Below are positions 43,151-55,091 of a DNA stretch of 64,000 nucleotides, piece by piece. The notes under the pieces were generated by a model that saw only the letters and a list, made by a program, of their open reading frames with translations, did no database searches and was not told the origin of the DNA. Source of the stretch: an uncultured SAR116 cluster alpha proteobacterium (GTDB lineage Bacteria > Pseudomonadota > Alphaproteobacteria > Puniceispirillales > Marisalimonadaceae); NCBI GenBank assembly GCA_902619485.1, contig CACNEF010000001.1:496001-560000 (forward strand). The letters run 5' to 3'. A program made the translations under genes and the position numbers. Position 1 is the first letter of the stretch; each line of letters starts with the position of its first letter.

Positions 43151-43176
43151 AGTGAGTCATTTGACTCGCTTTTTTT
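43151..43176 (+). terminator. Terminator-like hairpin plus T-tract in the rimP leader
   Basis: AGTGAGTCATTTGACTCGCT inverted repeat (one G-T wobble) followed by a run of T, ending just before the rimP start. Confidence 0.7.
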
Positions 43177-43180
43177 ATTT

Positions 43181-43669
43181 ATGGAATTTTATCCTATGGT
43201 TGAAGAACAAATAAAAGACCTATTATTATTAAGATTAAAGAATTTGGGATACCATCTTATTCGTATTAAGCTTATTAATATCAACGCAAAAAAAACATTG
43301 CAGATTATGGTAGAGCGAATTAAAGATAAAAAAATGAATATTGAAGATTGTGTTTTTTTAAGCAAGCATATTTCTGCTTTTCTGGAGGTTGAAGATCCAA
43401 TAAGTTCTTCTTATGACTTAGAAGTTTCGTCTGGAGGATTGGCAAGACCTTTGACAATGATAGATGACTATGAATCATTTAAAAATAATAAGGCAAAAAT
43501 AGTATTAAAAGATAAATTTTTAGGAAAAAAAACTTACAAAGGTTTTCTTAAAGGGATTGATAAAAATGGTAAAATTTTACTTGAAACGGAGGACCATAAA
43601 ATAAAATTTAATTTCTTAGAAATTGAGAAAGCTAACATTGACCCAAACTGGGCAATAGAAAACAATTAA
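43181..43669 (+). CDS. rimP: Ribosome maturation factor RimP
   Basis: LEVSSGGLARPL motif, position before nusA; ATG 43196 is an alternative start. Confidence 0.93.
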   Translation: MEFYPMVEEQIKDLLLLRLKNLGYHLIRIKLININAKKTLQIMVERIKDKKMNIEDCVFLSKHISAFLEVEDPISSSYDLEVSSGGLARPLTMIDDYESFKNNKAKIVLKDKFLGKKTYKGFLKGIDKNGKILLETEDHKIKFNFLEIEKANIDPNWAIENN

Positions 43670-43701
43670 TTTAATTAGTTTATTTTTAATAAGGAAGCAA
43701 A

Positions 43702-45222
43702 ATGGAAGTTAAATCCATACCAAGATTAGAACTTTTACAAGTAGCAGAAGCTGTGTCTAGAGAAAAATCAATTGACAAAGAAGAAGTAATTACTGCTATG
43801 GAAGAAGCAATAGAGAAAGCGGCTAGGTCAAAATATGGCTTAGAAAGAGATATAAGAGCATATATTAACAGAAAAAATGGATCAATAAATATTGCTCAAT
43901 TCACTGAAGTTGTTGAAATTGTTGAAAATGAGTCCACTCAAATGACCTTTAAAGAATCTCAAAGAAGAAACTTGAATGTTGAAATTGGAGAATTTTATAA
44001 ACAATCACTTCCACCAATTGATTTTGGAAGGATTGCCGCACAAACAGCAAAGCAAGTTATTTCCCAAAAAGTCAGAGAAGCTGAACGTCAAAGACAATTT
44101 CAAGAATATAAAGATCGTGTGGGTGAAATTGTTGTTGGAACAATAAAGAGAGTTGACAACCAATCGGTTATAATTGACTTAGGTAGGGCAGAAGCTATAA
44201 TTAAAAAAGACCAAATGATACCAAGAGAACAATTAAGACCTGGTGACAGATTGAGGTGCTTTATAATAGAGGTAAGTGAACAAACGAAAGGGCCTCAAAT
44301 ATTTTTATCAAGAGCTTCAAATGATTTTTTAGCTGCCTTATTTACTCAAGAAGTTCCAGAAATTTATGATGGTATTATAGAAATAAAAGGCGTTGCAAGA
44401 GAGCCAGGGAGTAGGGCCAAAATTTCCGCTTTTTCTAATGATCCTAGCATTGATCCAGTTGGTGCTTGTGTTGGAATGAGAGGATCAAGAGTACAAGCGG
44501 TGGTTAGTGAATTACAGGGCGAAAAAATTGAAATAATTCCGTGGACAGATGATCCTGTTACTTTTGTAATTAACGCTTTAGCACCTGCTGTCCCTTCAAA
44601 AGTAGTTATGGATGAGGATGCAAATAGAATGGAAGTGGTTATTCCTGACGATCAATTATCTTTAGCCATAGGAAGAAGAGGTCAGAATGTAAGATTGGCG
44701 TCACAATTGACTGGTTGGTTTGTTGATATTTTAACTGAAGCAGAAGAATCAGAAAAAAGACAAGAAGAATTTTCAGAAAGAAGTAAGATTTTCATTGAAG
44801 CTCTAGATATTGACGATGTTATTGCTCATCTTATGGTAAGTGAGGGTTTCGTAACAATTTCCGATATAGCAGAAGCTTCTATTGAAGAATTAATGTCAAT
44901 CGAAGGTTTTGATGAAGATATATCCTCAGAGTTAAGTGAAAGAGCCAAAAACTATGTTAAAATTGAGAATCAAAGAATTGATAACGCTCTTAAAGAACTT
45001 AAAGTAAAAGACGATTTATATAATTTTTCTGATCTTAGTAAATCAAATATTTTAACTTTAGCAGAAAATAATATTAAAACTCTAGATGAACTAGCTGAAT
45101 TAGACAGTGGAGAGCTGTTTGGTATTTTAGGTGACAAAGTTTTTATAAATGAGGATGATGCGGGCTCAGTTATAATGAAAGCTAGACAACATTGGTTTAC
45201 AGAAAATAAAGTTGATCATTAA
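43702..45222 (+). CDS. nusA: Transcription termination/antitermination factor NusA
   Basis: S1/KH domains: DPVGACVGMRGSRVQAVVSELQGEKIEII, LAIGRRGQNVRLASQLTGW. Confidence 0.98.
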   Translation: MEVKSIPRLELLQVAEAVSREKSIDKEEVITAMEEAIEKAARSKYGLERDIRAYINRKNGSINIAQFTEVVEIVENESTQMTFKESQRRNLNVEIGEFYKQSLPPIDFGRIAAQTAKQVISQKVREAERQRQFQEYKDRVGEIVVGTIKRVDNQSVIIDLGRAEAIIKKDQMIPREQLRPGDRLRCFIIEVSEQTKGPQIFLSRASNDFLAALFTQEVPEIYDGIIEIKGVAREPGSRAKISAFSNDPSIDPVGACVGMRGSRVQAVVSELQGEKIEIIPWTDDPVTFVINALAPAVPSKVVMDEDANRMEVVIPDDQLSLAIGRRGQNVRLASQLTGWFVDILTEAEESEKRQEEFSERSKIFIEALDIDDVIAHLMVSEGFVTISDIAEASIEELMSIEGFDEDISSELSERAKNYVKIENQRIDNALKELKVKDDLYNFSDLSKSNILTLAENNIKTLDELAELDSGELFGILGDKVFINEDDAGSVIMKARQHWFTENKVDH

Positions 45223-45246
45223 TTTTTAGTTAGAGGTACTTTTGTT

Positions 45247-47814
45247 ATGGAAGATAAAGTAAATGGAGAAAGAAAAAAATTAAGTCTTTCCTCTGGTGGA
45301 AAATTAACATTAAGAAATTCTATTTCTGCAAACAAGTCCCCTAATAGCATTACAGCCAACTCAAGAGCAGGTAGAGGTACTGTTCAAGTTGAAGTTAAAA
45401 GAACCAAAAGACTTTCCAATCGACAAAGTGTAAATGAGAATACATCTCAAGAAAACACTTCTGGTTTAAGTGCTAAAGAAATTCAATCCCGAAGTAGAAA
45501 ACTACAAGAAGGTCTTGCAAAGACTGCTGCTCAAGCAGAAATAATCGCCTCTGAAAAGATACAAAAAGCTAAACTAGAAGAAGCTCGTATTGCTGCTAAT
45601 GCGTTAGAAGCTACAGAAGCCGCGTCATCTTTGGCACCTAAAGATAAAATATTGGCTAGAAGAAAAGCAGAAACTGAAGAAATACTTGAGATAAAAAGAA
45701 TTGAAGATGAACAACTTAAACTACAAATGGATGCAAAAAAAGCAGAAGAAGCTGCACTACAGGCTGAAAAAGACAGACAAAAACTAGGCGATACTGAATT
45801 ATTACCAAATACTAATAAATCATGGACAGGTCATAAGGTTCAGGAAAAAGAAATTTATAGAGAAAATTTAAAGAAACCTACCTGGAACAGAGGTTTTCAA
45901 GAAAAAAGACAGAGTAAAATGACAATTGCACGTGCTTTAGACTCAGAGAATGTTCGTGTAAGATCCCTTGCTTCAATAAAAAGAAGACGTGAAAAGGTTA
46001 GAATGCAAGCAGATCAAACGCCTGCTGTTAAACAGTTTAGAGAAGTTATTATTCCAGATACAATAACAGTTTCAGAGTTAGCTAATAGAATGACCGAAAA
46101 AACTGCTGACGTAGTAAGAGAATTGATGAAAAATGGAATTATGGCAACCGCAACTGAAGTAATTGATTCTGATACAGCTGAACTAATTACAACTGAATTT
46201 GGACATAAGCCAAAAAGAATCTCTGAATCTGATGTAGAATTAGATCTTGGTTTAGAAGAAAGTAATCCTAAAAATTTAGTTCCTCGTCCACCAATTGTTA
46301 CAATAATGGGACACGTAGATCACGGAAAAACTTCTTTGTTAGATGCTTTAAGGGAAAGCAAAGTTGCTGATGGAGAGGCTGGTGGAATTACTCAACATAT
46401 AGGGGCATACCAAATTACAACTAAAACAAATTCCAAGATTTCTTTCATAGATACTCCTGGGCACGAAGCTTTTACAGAAATGAGGGCTAGAGGGGCCAAT
46501 GTAACAGACATCGTCATTTTAGTTGTTGCAGCAGATGACGGTATTAAACCCCAAACCATTGAAGCTATTAAACACGCTAAAGCCGCAAATTGTCCAATAA
46601 TAGTGGCTGTTAACAAATGTGATAAACCTGAAGCTAATCCACAAAAAGTAAGAACTGAACTACTTCAACATGATTTGATTCCAGAGGAGATGGGTGGTGA
46701 TGTTCAATGCATTGATGTGTCTGCAAAAAATAAAAATGGATTGAACGATTTAATTGATGCGCTAGAGTTGCAAGCTGATCTAATGGAGTTAAAGAGTGAT
46801 CCAACAATAAGCGCTAATGGAGTAGTTGTTGAATCTAAAGTTGAACGAGGCAAAGGTTCAGTTGTAACATTGCTCGTAAAAGCAGGAACATTAAACGTTG
46901 GAGATATTATCGTTGTAGGATCTGTATCCGGAAAAGTTAGAGCTTTACTAAATGACGAAGGTAACAGAATAAATAATGCAGGACCATCAATGCCCGTAGA
47001 AGTACTTGGTTTATCAGGGACACCTGATGCTGGTGACTTGGCGCACGTTGTTGACTCTGAATCACAGGCTAGAGAAATTGCAGATTACAGACAAAGGAAG
47101 TTGAAGTTAAAAGAAGCAAAATTGACTGCTAGAGGTTCTGTAGAGCAAATGTTAGCTAATATACAGGCGGGAGAAACTTCTGAATTACCCGTCATAATTA
47201 AAACAGATGTACATGGATCGTTAGAAGCAATTAAAGCTGCATTAGAAAAAATAGGTAATTCAAATGTAAGTATTAGAGTTTTATCTGGTGCAGTAGGGGC
47301 TATAAGTGAATCAGATATTACTTTAGCATCTGCATCATCTGCACTTGTTTTTGCATTTAATGTAAGAGCAATACCGCAAGCTCGAGAATTATCTAGAAGA
47401 GATAATGTTGAAATTAGATATCACTCTATTATTTACGAACTAATTGAAGATGCAAAATTAGCTTTGACGGGAATGTTAGATCCAGATTTACAGGAAAGCT
47501 TTATAGGTTACGCTGAAATAAAACAAGTTTTTTCCGTTTCTAAAATTGGCAAGATTGCTGGATGTCTTGTTACTGAGGGCATGGTGAAAAAAGGATGCAA
47601 CTTCCGTTTGCTTAGAGACAACACTGTAATTCATCAAGGAATGTTAAAGACTTTAAGAAGATACAAAGATGAAGTAAAAGAAGTACGTGAAGGCACTGAG
47701 TGTGGAATGGGATTTGAAAATTACAATGATATCCAAGAAGGTGATGTAATGGAATGCTTTGAAGTTAAAGAAGTCGCAAGAAGTTTAGATTCAATAGATA
47801 AAAAAGTTGGGTAA
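45247..47814 (+). CDS. infB: Translation initiation factor IF-2
   Basis: [41 protein letters not shown]. Confidence 0.99.
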   Translation: MEDKVNGERKKLSLSSGGKLTLRNSISANKSPNSITANSRAGRGTVQVEVKRTKRLSNRQSVNENTSQENTSGLSAKEIQSRSRKLQEGLAKTAAQAEIIASEKIQKAKLEEARIAANALEATEAASSLAPKDKILARRKAETEEILEIKRIEDEQLKLQMDAKKAEEAALQAEKDRQKLGDTELLPNTNKSWTGHKVQEKEIYRENLKKPTWNRGFQEKRQSKMTIARALDSENVRVRSLASIKRRREKVRMQADQTPAVKQFREVIIPDTITVSELANRMTEKTADVVRELMKNGIMATATEVIDSDTAELITTEFGHKPKRISESDVELDLGLEESNPKNLVPRPPIVTIMGHVDHGKTSLLDALRESKVADGEAGGITQHIGAYQITTKTNSKISFIDTPGHEAFTEMRARGANVTDIVILVVAADDGIKPQTIEAIKHAKAANCPIIVAVNKCDKPEANPQKVRTELLQHDLIPEEMGGDVQCIDVSAKNKNGLNDLIDALELQADLMELKSDPTISANGVVVESKVERGKGSVVTLLVKAGTLNVGDIIVVGSVSGKVRALLNDEGNRINNAGPSMPVEVLGLSGTPDAGDLAHVVDSESQAREIADYRQRKLKLKEAKLTARGSVEQMLANIQAGETSELPVIIKTDVHGSLEAIKAALEKIGNSNVSIRVLSGAVGAISESDITLASASSALVFAFNVRAIPQARELSRRDNVEIRYHSIIYELIEDAKLALTGMLDPDLQESFIGYAEIKQVFSVSKIGKIAGCLVTEGMVKKGCNFRLLRDNTVIHQGMLKTLRRYKDEVKEVREGTECGMGFENYNDIQEGDVMECFEVKEVARSLDSIDKKVG

Positions 47815-47825
47815 ATATCGACATA

Positions 47826-48224
47826 ATGGCAAATAATTTTTTATTTAATTCTAATAAAAAATCTATAAATAATTCTATAAAAACTCAAAGGCAACTTAAA
47901 GTTGGTGAGGAGTTAAGGCATCTGATTTCAAATGCACTCCTTCGCTGTAGTTTTTATGATGAAAATATTGAAAATAACAATATTACCATAACAGAAGTTA
48001 ATGTAAGTCCAGACTTAAAAAATGCTAAAGTTTATGTAATGCCTTTAGGTGGCAAAAAAAAACTAGATGTTTTAAATAGTTTAAATAAAGTCACAGGTCG
48101 TTTAAAAAAAATAATATCAAGTAATCTGAGCCTAAGACAAACACCAAAGCTTATATTTAAGATCGATGAAACATTTGAGTATGCGAAAAAAATTAATGAT
48201 ATACTTGATAAAATAAAAAAATAA
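47826..48224 (+). CDS. rbfA: Ribosome-binding factor A
   Basis: RQLKVGEELRHLISNALLR, VNVSPDLKNAKVYVMPLGG; between infB and truB. Confidence 0.92.
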   Translation: MANNFLFNSNKKSINNSIKTQRQLKVGEELRHLISNALLRCSFYDENIENNNITITEVNVSPDLKNAKVYVMPLGGKKKLDVLNSLNKVTGRLKKIISSNLSLRQTPKLIFKIDETFEYAKKINDILDKIKK

Positions 48225-48237
48225 ATATTTTTATTAT

Positions 48238-49173
48238 ATGAATAAAAAAAAATCCCATAAAATAAGTGGCTGGATAATACTAGATAAACAAAGTGGAATA
48301 ACTTCCCGCCAAGCCATTTCCAAAATTTCCAAAATTTTTAATTTTAACAAGATAGGACACGGCGGAACTTTAGATCCATTAGCTACAGGTGTTTTGCCAA
48401 TAGCTGTGGGTGAGGCAACAAAATTAATTTCCTTTATACAAAATAAAAAAAAAAAATATTCATTCATAATTAGATGGGGTGAAGCTACAGATACTGACGA
48501 TAGTGAAGGAAAGATCATAAAAAAATCAAACTTGCGACCAAATAAAGAAGAAATTGAAAACGCTTTAGTTTCATTTACTGGTAAAATCAAGCAAACACCT
48601 CCAAATTTTTCAGCCATTAAAATTGACGGTGAACGTTCTTACAAATTAGCAAGAAAAAACATATCAGTAAGGCACATACCAAGACAAATTGAAGTACATA
48701 AATTTACTTTAAAAAAAATCTTAAATATTGATTCTGCTGAGTTCGAAGTAATATGTGGAAAGGGAACATATATAAGATCATTGGCTAGGGATTTAGCAGA
48801 AAAGTTAAACACAAAAGGTCATATAATAAAGTTAAGAAGACATTCTGTTGGAAATTTTAATGAAAAAGATAAGATTTTTATAGATTTTTCTGAAGAAATA
48901 ATACATAGTCCATCGTTTTTAGAAAAAATAATACCAATTGAAAAGGTGCTAGACGACATCCCGGCACTTTTTTTAACTGAAACAGAAGCAATGAAGCTCA
49001 GGCAAGGACAAAAAATCAAATTAAATTCATTAAATTTTAAAAAGCATTTTATTAAAGAACATCCAAATTTTCACGAATTTGAAACTGTCTATACTGTAAA
49101 CGACAAAAAACTGGTTGCGCTTATTGAGATAGATGATGGATTGGTCAAGCCTAAACGTGTCATCAATTATTAA
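48238..49173 (+). CDS. truB: tRNA pseudouridine55 synthase
   Basis: [40 protein letters not shown]. Confidence 0.97.
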   Translation: MNKKKSHKISGWIILDKQSGITSRQAISKISKIFNFNKIGHGGTLDPLATGVLPIAVGEATKLISFIQNKKKKYSFIIRWGEATDTDDSEGKIIKKSNLRPNKEEIENALVSFTGKIKQTPPNFSAIKIDGERSYKLARKNISVRHIPRQIEVHKFTLKKILNIDSAEFEVICGKGTYIRSLARDLAEKLNTKGHIIKLRRHSVGNFNEKDKIFIDFSEEIIHSPSFLEKIIPIEKVLDDIPALFLTETEAMKLRQGQKIKLNSLNFKKHFIKEHPNFHEFETVYTVNDKKLVALIEIDDGLVKPKRVINY

Positions 49174-49186
49174 TAGAAAGGTAAAC

Positions 49187-49459
49187 ATGATGTCGATTAA
49201 TAAAAATCAAACAACCAAAATTATTAAAGACTTTGGTAGTAACGAAAATGATTCTGGATCAGCTGATGTTCAAGTAGCAATATTAACTGAAAGAATAAAG
49301 AATTTAACTGAGCATTTAAAAATACATAAGAAAGACTTTGGATCTAGACGTGGTCTTTTAAGTATGGTTGGACAACGAAGAAATTTATTAAAATACATAA
49401 AAAATAAAAATGAAGATAGATATACAAATCTTATAAAAAAGCTTGGTTTGAGAAGATAA
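49187..49459 (+). CDS. rpsO: Ribosomal protein S15
   Basis: [49 protein letters not shown]; start at ATG 49187 or 49190, not the ORF-track 49133. Confidence 0.97.
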   Translation: MMSINKNQTTKIIKDFGSNENDSGSADVQVAILTERIKNLTEHLKIHKKDFGSRRGLLSMVGQRRNLLKYIKNKNEDRYTNLIKKLGLRR

Positions 49460-49509
49460 TTAAAACTTTATTATTTATATTTTAAAGATTAGAAGTTAAA
49501 GGATGTGTT

Positions 49510-51627
49510 ATGTTTGAAGTTTATAGAAAAGAAATCACATGGGGTGGTAAATTACTAACATTTGAAACAGGAAAAATTGCTCGTCAAGCTGATGGAGCTG
49601 TCATGGTCACTTATGGAGGCACTACAGTTCTATGCACAGCGGTTGGAGCACCAACGGCCAAAAAGGGCGTTGATTTTTTCCCTTTGACCGTGAATTATCA
49701 AGAGAAAAGCTTTGCTGCCGGTAGAATTCCTGGAGGATTTTTCAAAAGAGAGGGACGCCCTTCAGAAAAGGAAACTCTAGTATCAAGGCTAATTGATAGA
49801 CCTATAAGACCTTTATTTCATAAAAATTATAAAAACGAAACACAAATTATAGCAACTGTTCTTGCACATGACATGGAAAATGACCCAGACATTGTTGCTA
49901 TGATAGGTGCATCTGCTGCATTAACTATTTCTGGATTGCCTTTTATGGGTCCTATTGGTGCTTGTAGAGTTGGATGGGATGGAAAAAATTATATTCTAAA
50001 CCCAACAATTGAACAAATGAAAAATCAAAGTCTTGATTTGGTTGTTGCGGGTACAAAAGAGGGCGTATTAATGGTTGAGTCGGAAGCCTCAGAGCTTTCT
50101 GAAGAAATAATGTTGGGTGCGGTTGATTATGGTCATAAGGAGATTGGAAATGTCATTAAAGCAATAATAGAAATAGCTGAAGTTGCTGCGAAAGAACCAC
50201 GACCTTTACCTGAAGAGCCTTCTGAAAAAAAAGAATATTCAAAATTAATAAAGCCATTTAGAAAAAAACTTGAAAAAGCATACAAGGAGGTTGATAAAAG
50301 TAATAGGTCAAAATTATTATCAGAAATAAGAAATGAAATTTTGTTAGAATTTGATGAGACATCTGATTATGTCTTAATATCTTCTTTAACAAAAGATTTA
50401 GAAGCTGATATAGTAAGAGGAAGTATTCTTAAAACCAAAAAAAGGATTGATGGCAGAGATACTAGTACAGTCAGACCAATTGTGGCAGAAGTTGGAACTT
50501 TACCTAGAGCTCATGGTTCTGCGCTTTTTACTAGAGGAGAAACACAGGCTTTAGTAGTTGCAACTTTAGGAACTGGTCAGGATGAACAAATAATTGATTC
50601 ACTAGAAGGTGAATATAGGTCAAAATTTATGTTGCATTATAATTTTCCACCTTTTTCTGTTGGAGAGGCTGGAAGAGTTGGATCTCCTGGTAGAAGAGAA
50701 ATTGGACATGGAAAGTTAGCATGGAGAGCAGTCAACCCTTTACTGCCTTCAGACGATGACTTTCCTTATACTGTAAGGATTGTTTCTGAAATAACAGAGT
50801 CAAATGGATCCTCTTCTATGGCAACTGTTTGTGGAACTTCTTTAGCATTAATGGATGCTGGTGTTCCAATTAAGAAACCAGTTGCAGGTATAGCTATGGG
50901 TTTAATTAAAGAGAAAAAAGAGTTTTCTGTTCTTTCAGATATATTAGGTGATGAGGACCATTTAGGAGATATGGATTTCAAAGTTGCTGGAACTACTGAT
51001 GGTATTACTAGCCTTCAAATGGATATTAAAATTACTTCTATTACAAAAGAGATTATGAAAATTGCTTTGCAACAAGCTAAAGAAGGAAGAATTCACATCT
51101 TAAATGAAATGAGTAGAGCAATAACTTCTTCTAGAGAAGTTTTAGCAGATACAGCACCTAAAATAACAACTTTAAAAATAAAGCTGGAAAAAATTAGAGA
51201 TGTTATAGGTCCTGGTGGAAAAGTGATAAGAGAAATATGTGAAACAACAGGTGCTAAAGTTGATATTGAAGATGATGGAACTGTAAAAATTGCAGCCTCG
51301 GATAATGAATCCTCAGAGGCTGCATTAAAGAAAATCAATGATATAGTTGCTGAAGCTGAATTAGGTGTGATTTATACTGGTAAAGTTGTAAAAACTGTTG
51401 ATTTTGGTGCTTTTGTAAATTTTCTTGGAACGAAGGATGGATTAGTTCATATTTCTGAATTACAAAATGCAAGAACTGAAAAAACTACTGATATTTGTAA
51501 AGAGGGAGACACAGTTAAAGTAAAAGTTATTGGCTTTGATGATAGAGGAAAGGTAAAATTATCAATGAAAAGAGTAGATCAAGAAACTGGTGCAGATATT
51601 GAAAATGTAAATCAGGATGATAAATAA
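49510..51627 (+). CDS. pnp: Polyribonucleotide nucleotidyltransferase
   Basis: Two RNase PH domains, KH ([15 protein letters not shown]) and S1 domains. Confidence 0.98.
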   Translation: MFEVYRKEITWGGKLLTFETGKIARQADGAVMVTYGGTTVLCTAVGAPTAKKGVDFFPLTVNYQEKSFAAGRIPGGFFKREGRPSEKETLVSRLIDRPIRPLFHKNYKNETQIIATVLAHDMENDPDIVAMIGASAALTISGLPFMGPIGACRVGWDGKNYILNPTIEQMKNQSLDLVVAGTKEGVLMVESEASELSEEIMLGAVDYGHKEIGNVIKAIIEIAEVAAKEPRPLPEEPSEKKEYSKLIKPFRKKLEKAYKEVDKSNRSKLLSEIRNEILLEFDETSDYVLISSLTKDLEADIVRGSILKTKKRIDGRDTSTVRPIVAEVGTLPRAHGSALFTRGETQALVVATLGTGQDEQIIDSLEGEYRSKFMLHYNFPPFSVGEAGRVGSPGRREIGHGKLAWRAVNPLLPSDDDFPYTVRIVSEITESNGSSSMATVCGTSLALMDAGVPIKKPVAGIAMGLIKEKKEFSVLSDILGDEDHLGDMDFKVAGTTDGITSLQMDIKITSITKEIMKIALQQAKEGRIHILNEMSRAITSSREVLADTAPKITTLKIKLEKIRDVIGPGGKVIREICETTGAKVDIEDDGTVKIAASDNESSEAALKKINDIVAEAELGVIYTGKVVKTVDFGAFVNFLGTKDGLVHISELQNARTEKTTDICKEGDTVKVKVIGFDDRGKVKLSMKRVDQETGADIENVNQDDK

Positions 51628-51642
51628 AATAAAGGGCAAATT

Positions 51643-52434
51643 ATGAATAATTTAATTCCAAAAACTGAATGGATAAAAACATGGTCAGAAAATGGTGTCG
51701 GTTGGATACAGCTATGTCATGAAAATAAACTCAACCCATTGTCAGCTTCATTTATTTTAGCCATTAAAAATGCGGCTGAAAAATTTGATAATGACCCTTC
51801 AATCGGCTGTATTGTTCTTACAGGTTCTGAAAAAGCCTTTGCAGCTGGTGCGGATTTAAAGGAAATGATTAAACTAAATTATGCCTCTGTAACCGAAAGC
51901 AGATATATTGAAAATGGATGGCTTGATATACCTAAAATTCAAACTCCAATTATTGCTGGCGTTAAAGGTTATGCATTAGGAGGAGGTTGTGAACTAGCTA
52001 TGATGTGTGATTTTATAATAGCCAGAGATGATGCTAAATTTGGACAACCTGAAATTAATATTGGTGCAATACCAGGTGCTGGCGGCACTCAAAGACTTAC
52101 AAGATCAATTGGTAAATCTAAGGCTATGTTAGCTATACTAACTGGAGATATGATTTCCGCAGATGAAGCTGAGAATTGTGGTTTGGTTGCTAAAGTGTTT
52201 AAAGGTGAAGATTTTGATATTTCCCTAAAAGATGTGGCGGTTAAAATTGCTAATCAATCAAAGCCATTAGCTAAACTAGCTAAACAAGCTGTTAATGTAG
52301 CCTTCGAAACAACATTAGAAGAGGGTATTCGTTCTGAAAGAGCCTTATTTTATTCAACTTTTGCATTAGACGATCATGTTGAAGGTATGGGTGCTTTTTC
52401 AGAAAAGCGCAAACCAGTATGGAAAAACAAATAA
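51643..52434 (+). CDS. Enoyl-CoA hydratase/isomerase family protein
   Basis: AFAAGADLKEM, GYALGGGCELAMMCDFIIARDDAKFGQPEINIGAIPGAGGTQRL. Confidence 0.95.
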   Translation: MNNLIPKTEWIKTWSENGVGWIQLCHENKLNPLSASFILAIKNAAEKFDNDPSIGCIVLTGSEKAFAAGADLKEMIKLNYASVTESRYIENGWLDIPKIQTPIIAGVKGYALGGGCELAMMCDFIIARDDAKFGQPEINIGAIPGAGGTQRLTRSIGKSKAMLAILTGDMISADEAENCGLVAKVFKGEDFDISLKDVAVKIANQSKPLAKLAKQAVNVAFETTLEEGIRSERALFYSTFALDDHVEGMGAFSEKRKPVWKNK

Positions 52435-52442
52435 TCCGAAAA

Positions 52443-53246
52443 TTATTCTAAATCTTCTTGCTTAGGAATGGCTACACTATGTAATCCACCATCCACGTGA
52501 TGAACGTTCCCTGTAACACCTGACGATAATTCAGAAGTTAAGTATAATGCAGCGTTACCAACTTCATTTAATTGTGGATTAAATTTAAGAGGTGCTACAT
52601 CTTCTGAATACCTAAATACATGTCTAGCTCCCGAAATGGCAGCGCCAGCCAGGGTTTTTACTGGGCCTGCAGATAGTGCATTCACTCTAATGTTATTTTT
52701 ACCTAAATCCATAGCTAAATATTTTATTGAAGCTTCTAATGCGGATTTTGCAACACCCATTACATTATAATTAGGTGTAGTTCTTTCTGCGCCAAGGTAA
52801 GATAGTGTCAATAGACTACCACCTTTTAAAGACATTAGAGGTAAAGATGATTTTGCAATTCTTGTAAAACTGAACGCAGAAATATCAAGGGAATTTAAAA
52901 AATTTTCTCGACTACAATTAACATACTTTCCTTTTAATTCCTCTTTATCAGAATATGCAAGAGCATGAACGACAAAGTCAATTTCATCCCAAACTTTAGT
53001 AAGTTTTTCAAACATATTTTCAATAGAATTTAATTCACCTGAAGGCTTAGAAACATCACATTCATAATAGTTGACTGATTTTATGGTGTTCATTAATGGT
53101 ATTAGTCTTTTCTTAAAATCTTCGTTTTGATATGAAAAAGCTAGTTGAGCACCGTTTTCAGATAATGCTTTTGCAATACCCCAAGCTATTGAACGTTCAT
53201 TTGCCACGCCCATTATTAGACCTTTTTTACCATTCATAATAGACAT
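52443..53246 (-). CDS. fabI: Enoyl-ACP reductase
   Basis: GLIMGVANERSIAWGIAKAL, YLGAERTTPNYNVMGVAKSALEASIKYLA. Confidence 0.97.
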   Translation of the reverse strand: MSIMNGKKGLIMGVANERSIAWGIAKALSENGAQLAFSYQNEDFKKRLIPLMNTIKSVNYYECDVSKPSGELNSIENMFEKLTKVWDEIDFVVHALAYSDKEELKGKYVNCSRENFLNSLDISAFSFTRIAKSSLPLMSLKGGSLLTLSYLGAERTTPNYNVMGVAKSALEASIKYLAMDLGKNNIRVNALSAGPVKTLAGAAISGARHVFRYSEDVAPLKFNPQLNEVGNAALYLTSELSSGVTGNVHHVDGGLHSVAIPKQEDLE

Positions 53247-53257
53247 AGTATTTTCTC

Positions 53258-54487
53258 TTAATTAAATTTACTAAAAGCAAGGCAGGCATTTGTTCCACCA
53301 AAGCCAAACGAATTAGATAATGCCAAATTTATCTCTATATCTTCTATTGTATTTCTTGGTATTTCAATAGATCCAATTTCTGGATCATCGTCATTTATAT
53401 TGGACGAACCAGATATAAAATTATTGTTCATCATAATTAAGGTATAGATAGCCTCGTGAACACCTGTCGCTCCTAGAGAATGACCTGTTATAGACTTTGT
53501 GCTTGTTAGTTTTGGAAGATAGTCTTTATCTTTAAAGACCTCTCTTATGGCATGAAGTTCTTGCATGTCTCCTACAGGTGTACTAGTTCCATGGGCATTT
53601 ATATAATCTACTTTTTCATTTATACCACTGATAGCTTCGTTCATACATCTTATTGCACCTTCACCGCTTGGTGCAACCATATCATGGCCATCTGAATTAG
53701 CACAATGTCCAACAATTTCACCATATATTTTCGCACCTCTAGCTTTTGCGTGTTCAAGCTCCTCTAGAACAAGCATACCTCCACCACCAGCTATAACAAA
53801 ACCATCTCGATTTATATCATAAGGTCTTGAAGCTAACTCTGGTGTTTCATTATACTTGCTAGACATGGCTCCCATTGCGTCAAAAAGGACAGATAGTGTC
53901 CAGTCTAATTCCTCGCCACCACCTGCAAAAACTATATTTTGATTACCATATCTAATTTGATCTGCACCTATACCTATACAATGAGCCGAAGTAGAACAAG
54001 CAGATGTTATAGAGAAATTAACACCTTTTATTTTAAAAAAAGTTGCAATACATGCTGATACAGTTGAGCTCATACATCTTGGAACCATGAAAGGACCAAC
54101 TCTTTTTGGTCCTTTTTCCCTGGCAATATCAAACGATTGCAGCATATTAGCAGTGCTAGGACCTCCTGATCCTGCAATCAGGCCTGTTTTGGGATTAGAA
54201 ACTTCTTCAGGAGTCAATCCTGAGTCTTTGATCGCCTGTTCCATAGAAAGTACTGAATAAGCTGCACCTGCACCCATAAACCTAAGTTGTTTTTTGTCAA
54301 CATGATCCTCAAGATTTAGCTTTACTTTACCGTGTATTTGACTTCTAAAGCCCATTTCTTTGTAAGTATCAGATTTAACAATTCCTGACTTTTGTCTAAT
54401 TAGGGAATTTTTAACCTCTTCTATATTATTCCCTATAGAACTTACAATTCCCATCCCTGTAATAACCACTCTTTTTTTACCAGTCAT
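53258..54487 (-). CDS. fabB: Beta-ketoacyl-ACP synthase I
   Basis: [47 protein letters not shown]. Confidence 0.97.
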   Translation of the reverse strand: MTGKKRVVITGMGIVSSIGNNIEEVKNSLIRQKSGIVKSDTYKEMGFRSQIHGKVKLNLEDHVDKKQLRFMGAGAAYSVLSMEQAIKDSGLTPEEVSNPKTGLIAGSGGPSTANMLQSFDIAREKGPKRVGPFMVPRCMSSTVSACIATFFKIKGVNFSITSACSTSAHCIGIGADQIRYGNQNIVFAGGGEELDWTLSVLFDAMGAMSSKYNETPELASRPYDINRDGFVIAGGGGMLVLEELEHAKARGAKIYGEIVGHCANSDGHDMVAPSGEGAIRCMNEAISGINEKVDYINAHGTSTPVGDMQELHAIREVFKDKDYLPKLTSTKSITGHSLGATGVHEAIYTLIMMNNNFISGSSNINDDDPEIGSIEIPRNTIEDIEINLALSNSFGFGGTNACLAFSKFN

Positions 54488-54513
54488 CTCTAATCCTGTT
54501 AACTAAGTATTAA

Positions 54514-55020
54514 TTAATCTTGAAAAAGCCCAACTCTAATATCAGATGCTTCAAAAACTAATTTATCATCACAGATAACTTTACCATCAGCAATTCCAAG
54601 AATTAATTTCCTCATAATAATACGTTTAAAATCAAGTAAATATTCTACCTTTTTAGCTATGGGCAATATTTGACCAGTAAATTTTACTTCTCCAACTGAT
54701 ATAGCCCTTCCTTTTCCTCTTCCACCCATATTGCCTAAAGAAAAACCTAGTAGTTGCCATAATGCATCCATTCCTAGACATCCGGGCATAACAGGATCAC
54801 TTTCAAAGTGACAAGGAAAAAACCATTTATCAGGTGTAATTTTAAATTGAGCATGTGCCGTGCCTTTGTTGTAAGCACCGCCAGTTTCTTTGATGCTTGT
54901 TACCTCATCAAACATCAGCATAGGAGGCAAAGGTAATTTGGGAAAATCTACTCCAGCAAGCTTTCCTTTTGCACAGTCAATCAATTCTTGATAATTAAAT
55001 GAATCTTTAAATAAAGCCAA
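54514..55020 (-). CDS. fabA: 3-hydroxydecanoyl-ACP dehydratase
   Basis: FFPCHFESDPVMPGCLGMDALWQLLGF. Confidence 0.97.
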   Translation of the reverse strand: MALFKDSFNYQELIDCAKGKLAGVDFPKLPLPPMLMFDEVTSIKETGGAYNKGTAHAQFKITPDKWFFPCHFESDPVMPGCLGMDALWQLLGFSLGNMGGRGKGRAISVGEVKFTGQILPIAKKVEYLLDFKRIIMRKLILGIADGKVICDDKLVFEASDIRVGLFQD

Positions 55021-55091
55021 TATTAGTACCTTTAAAACAATTAATTACATTATGTAAAATATAAAATACAACAATTTAAAGAATTATAAAA

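Noticed and set aside
48234-48617. 127-aa minus-strand ORF inside truB
   Set aside because: Antisense shadow of the conserved TruB catalytic region.
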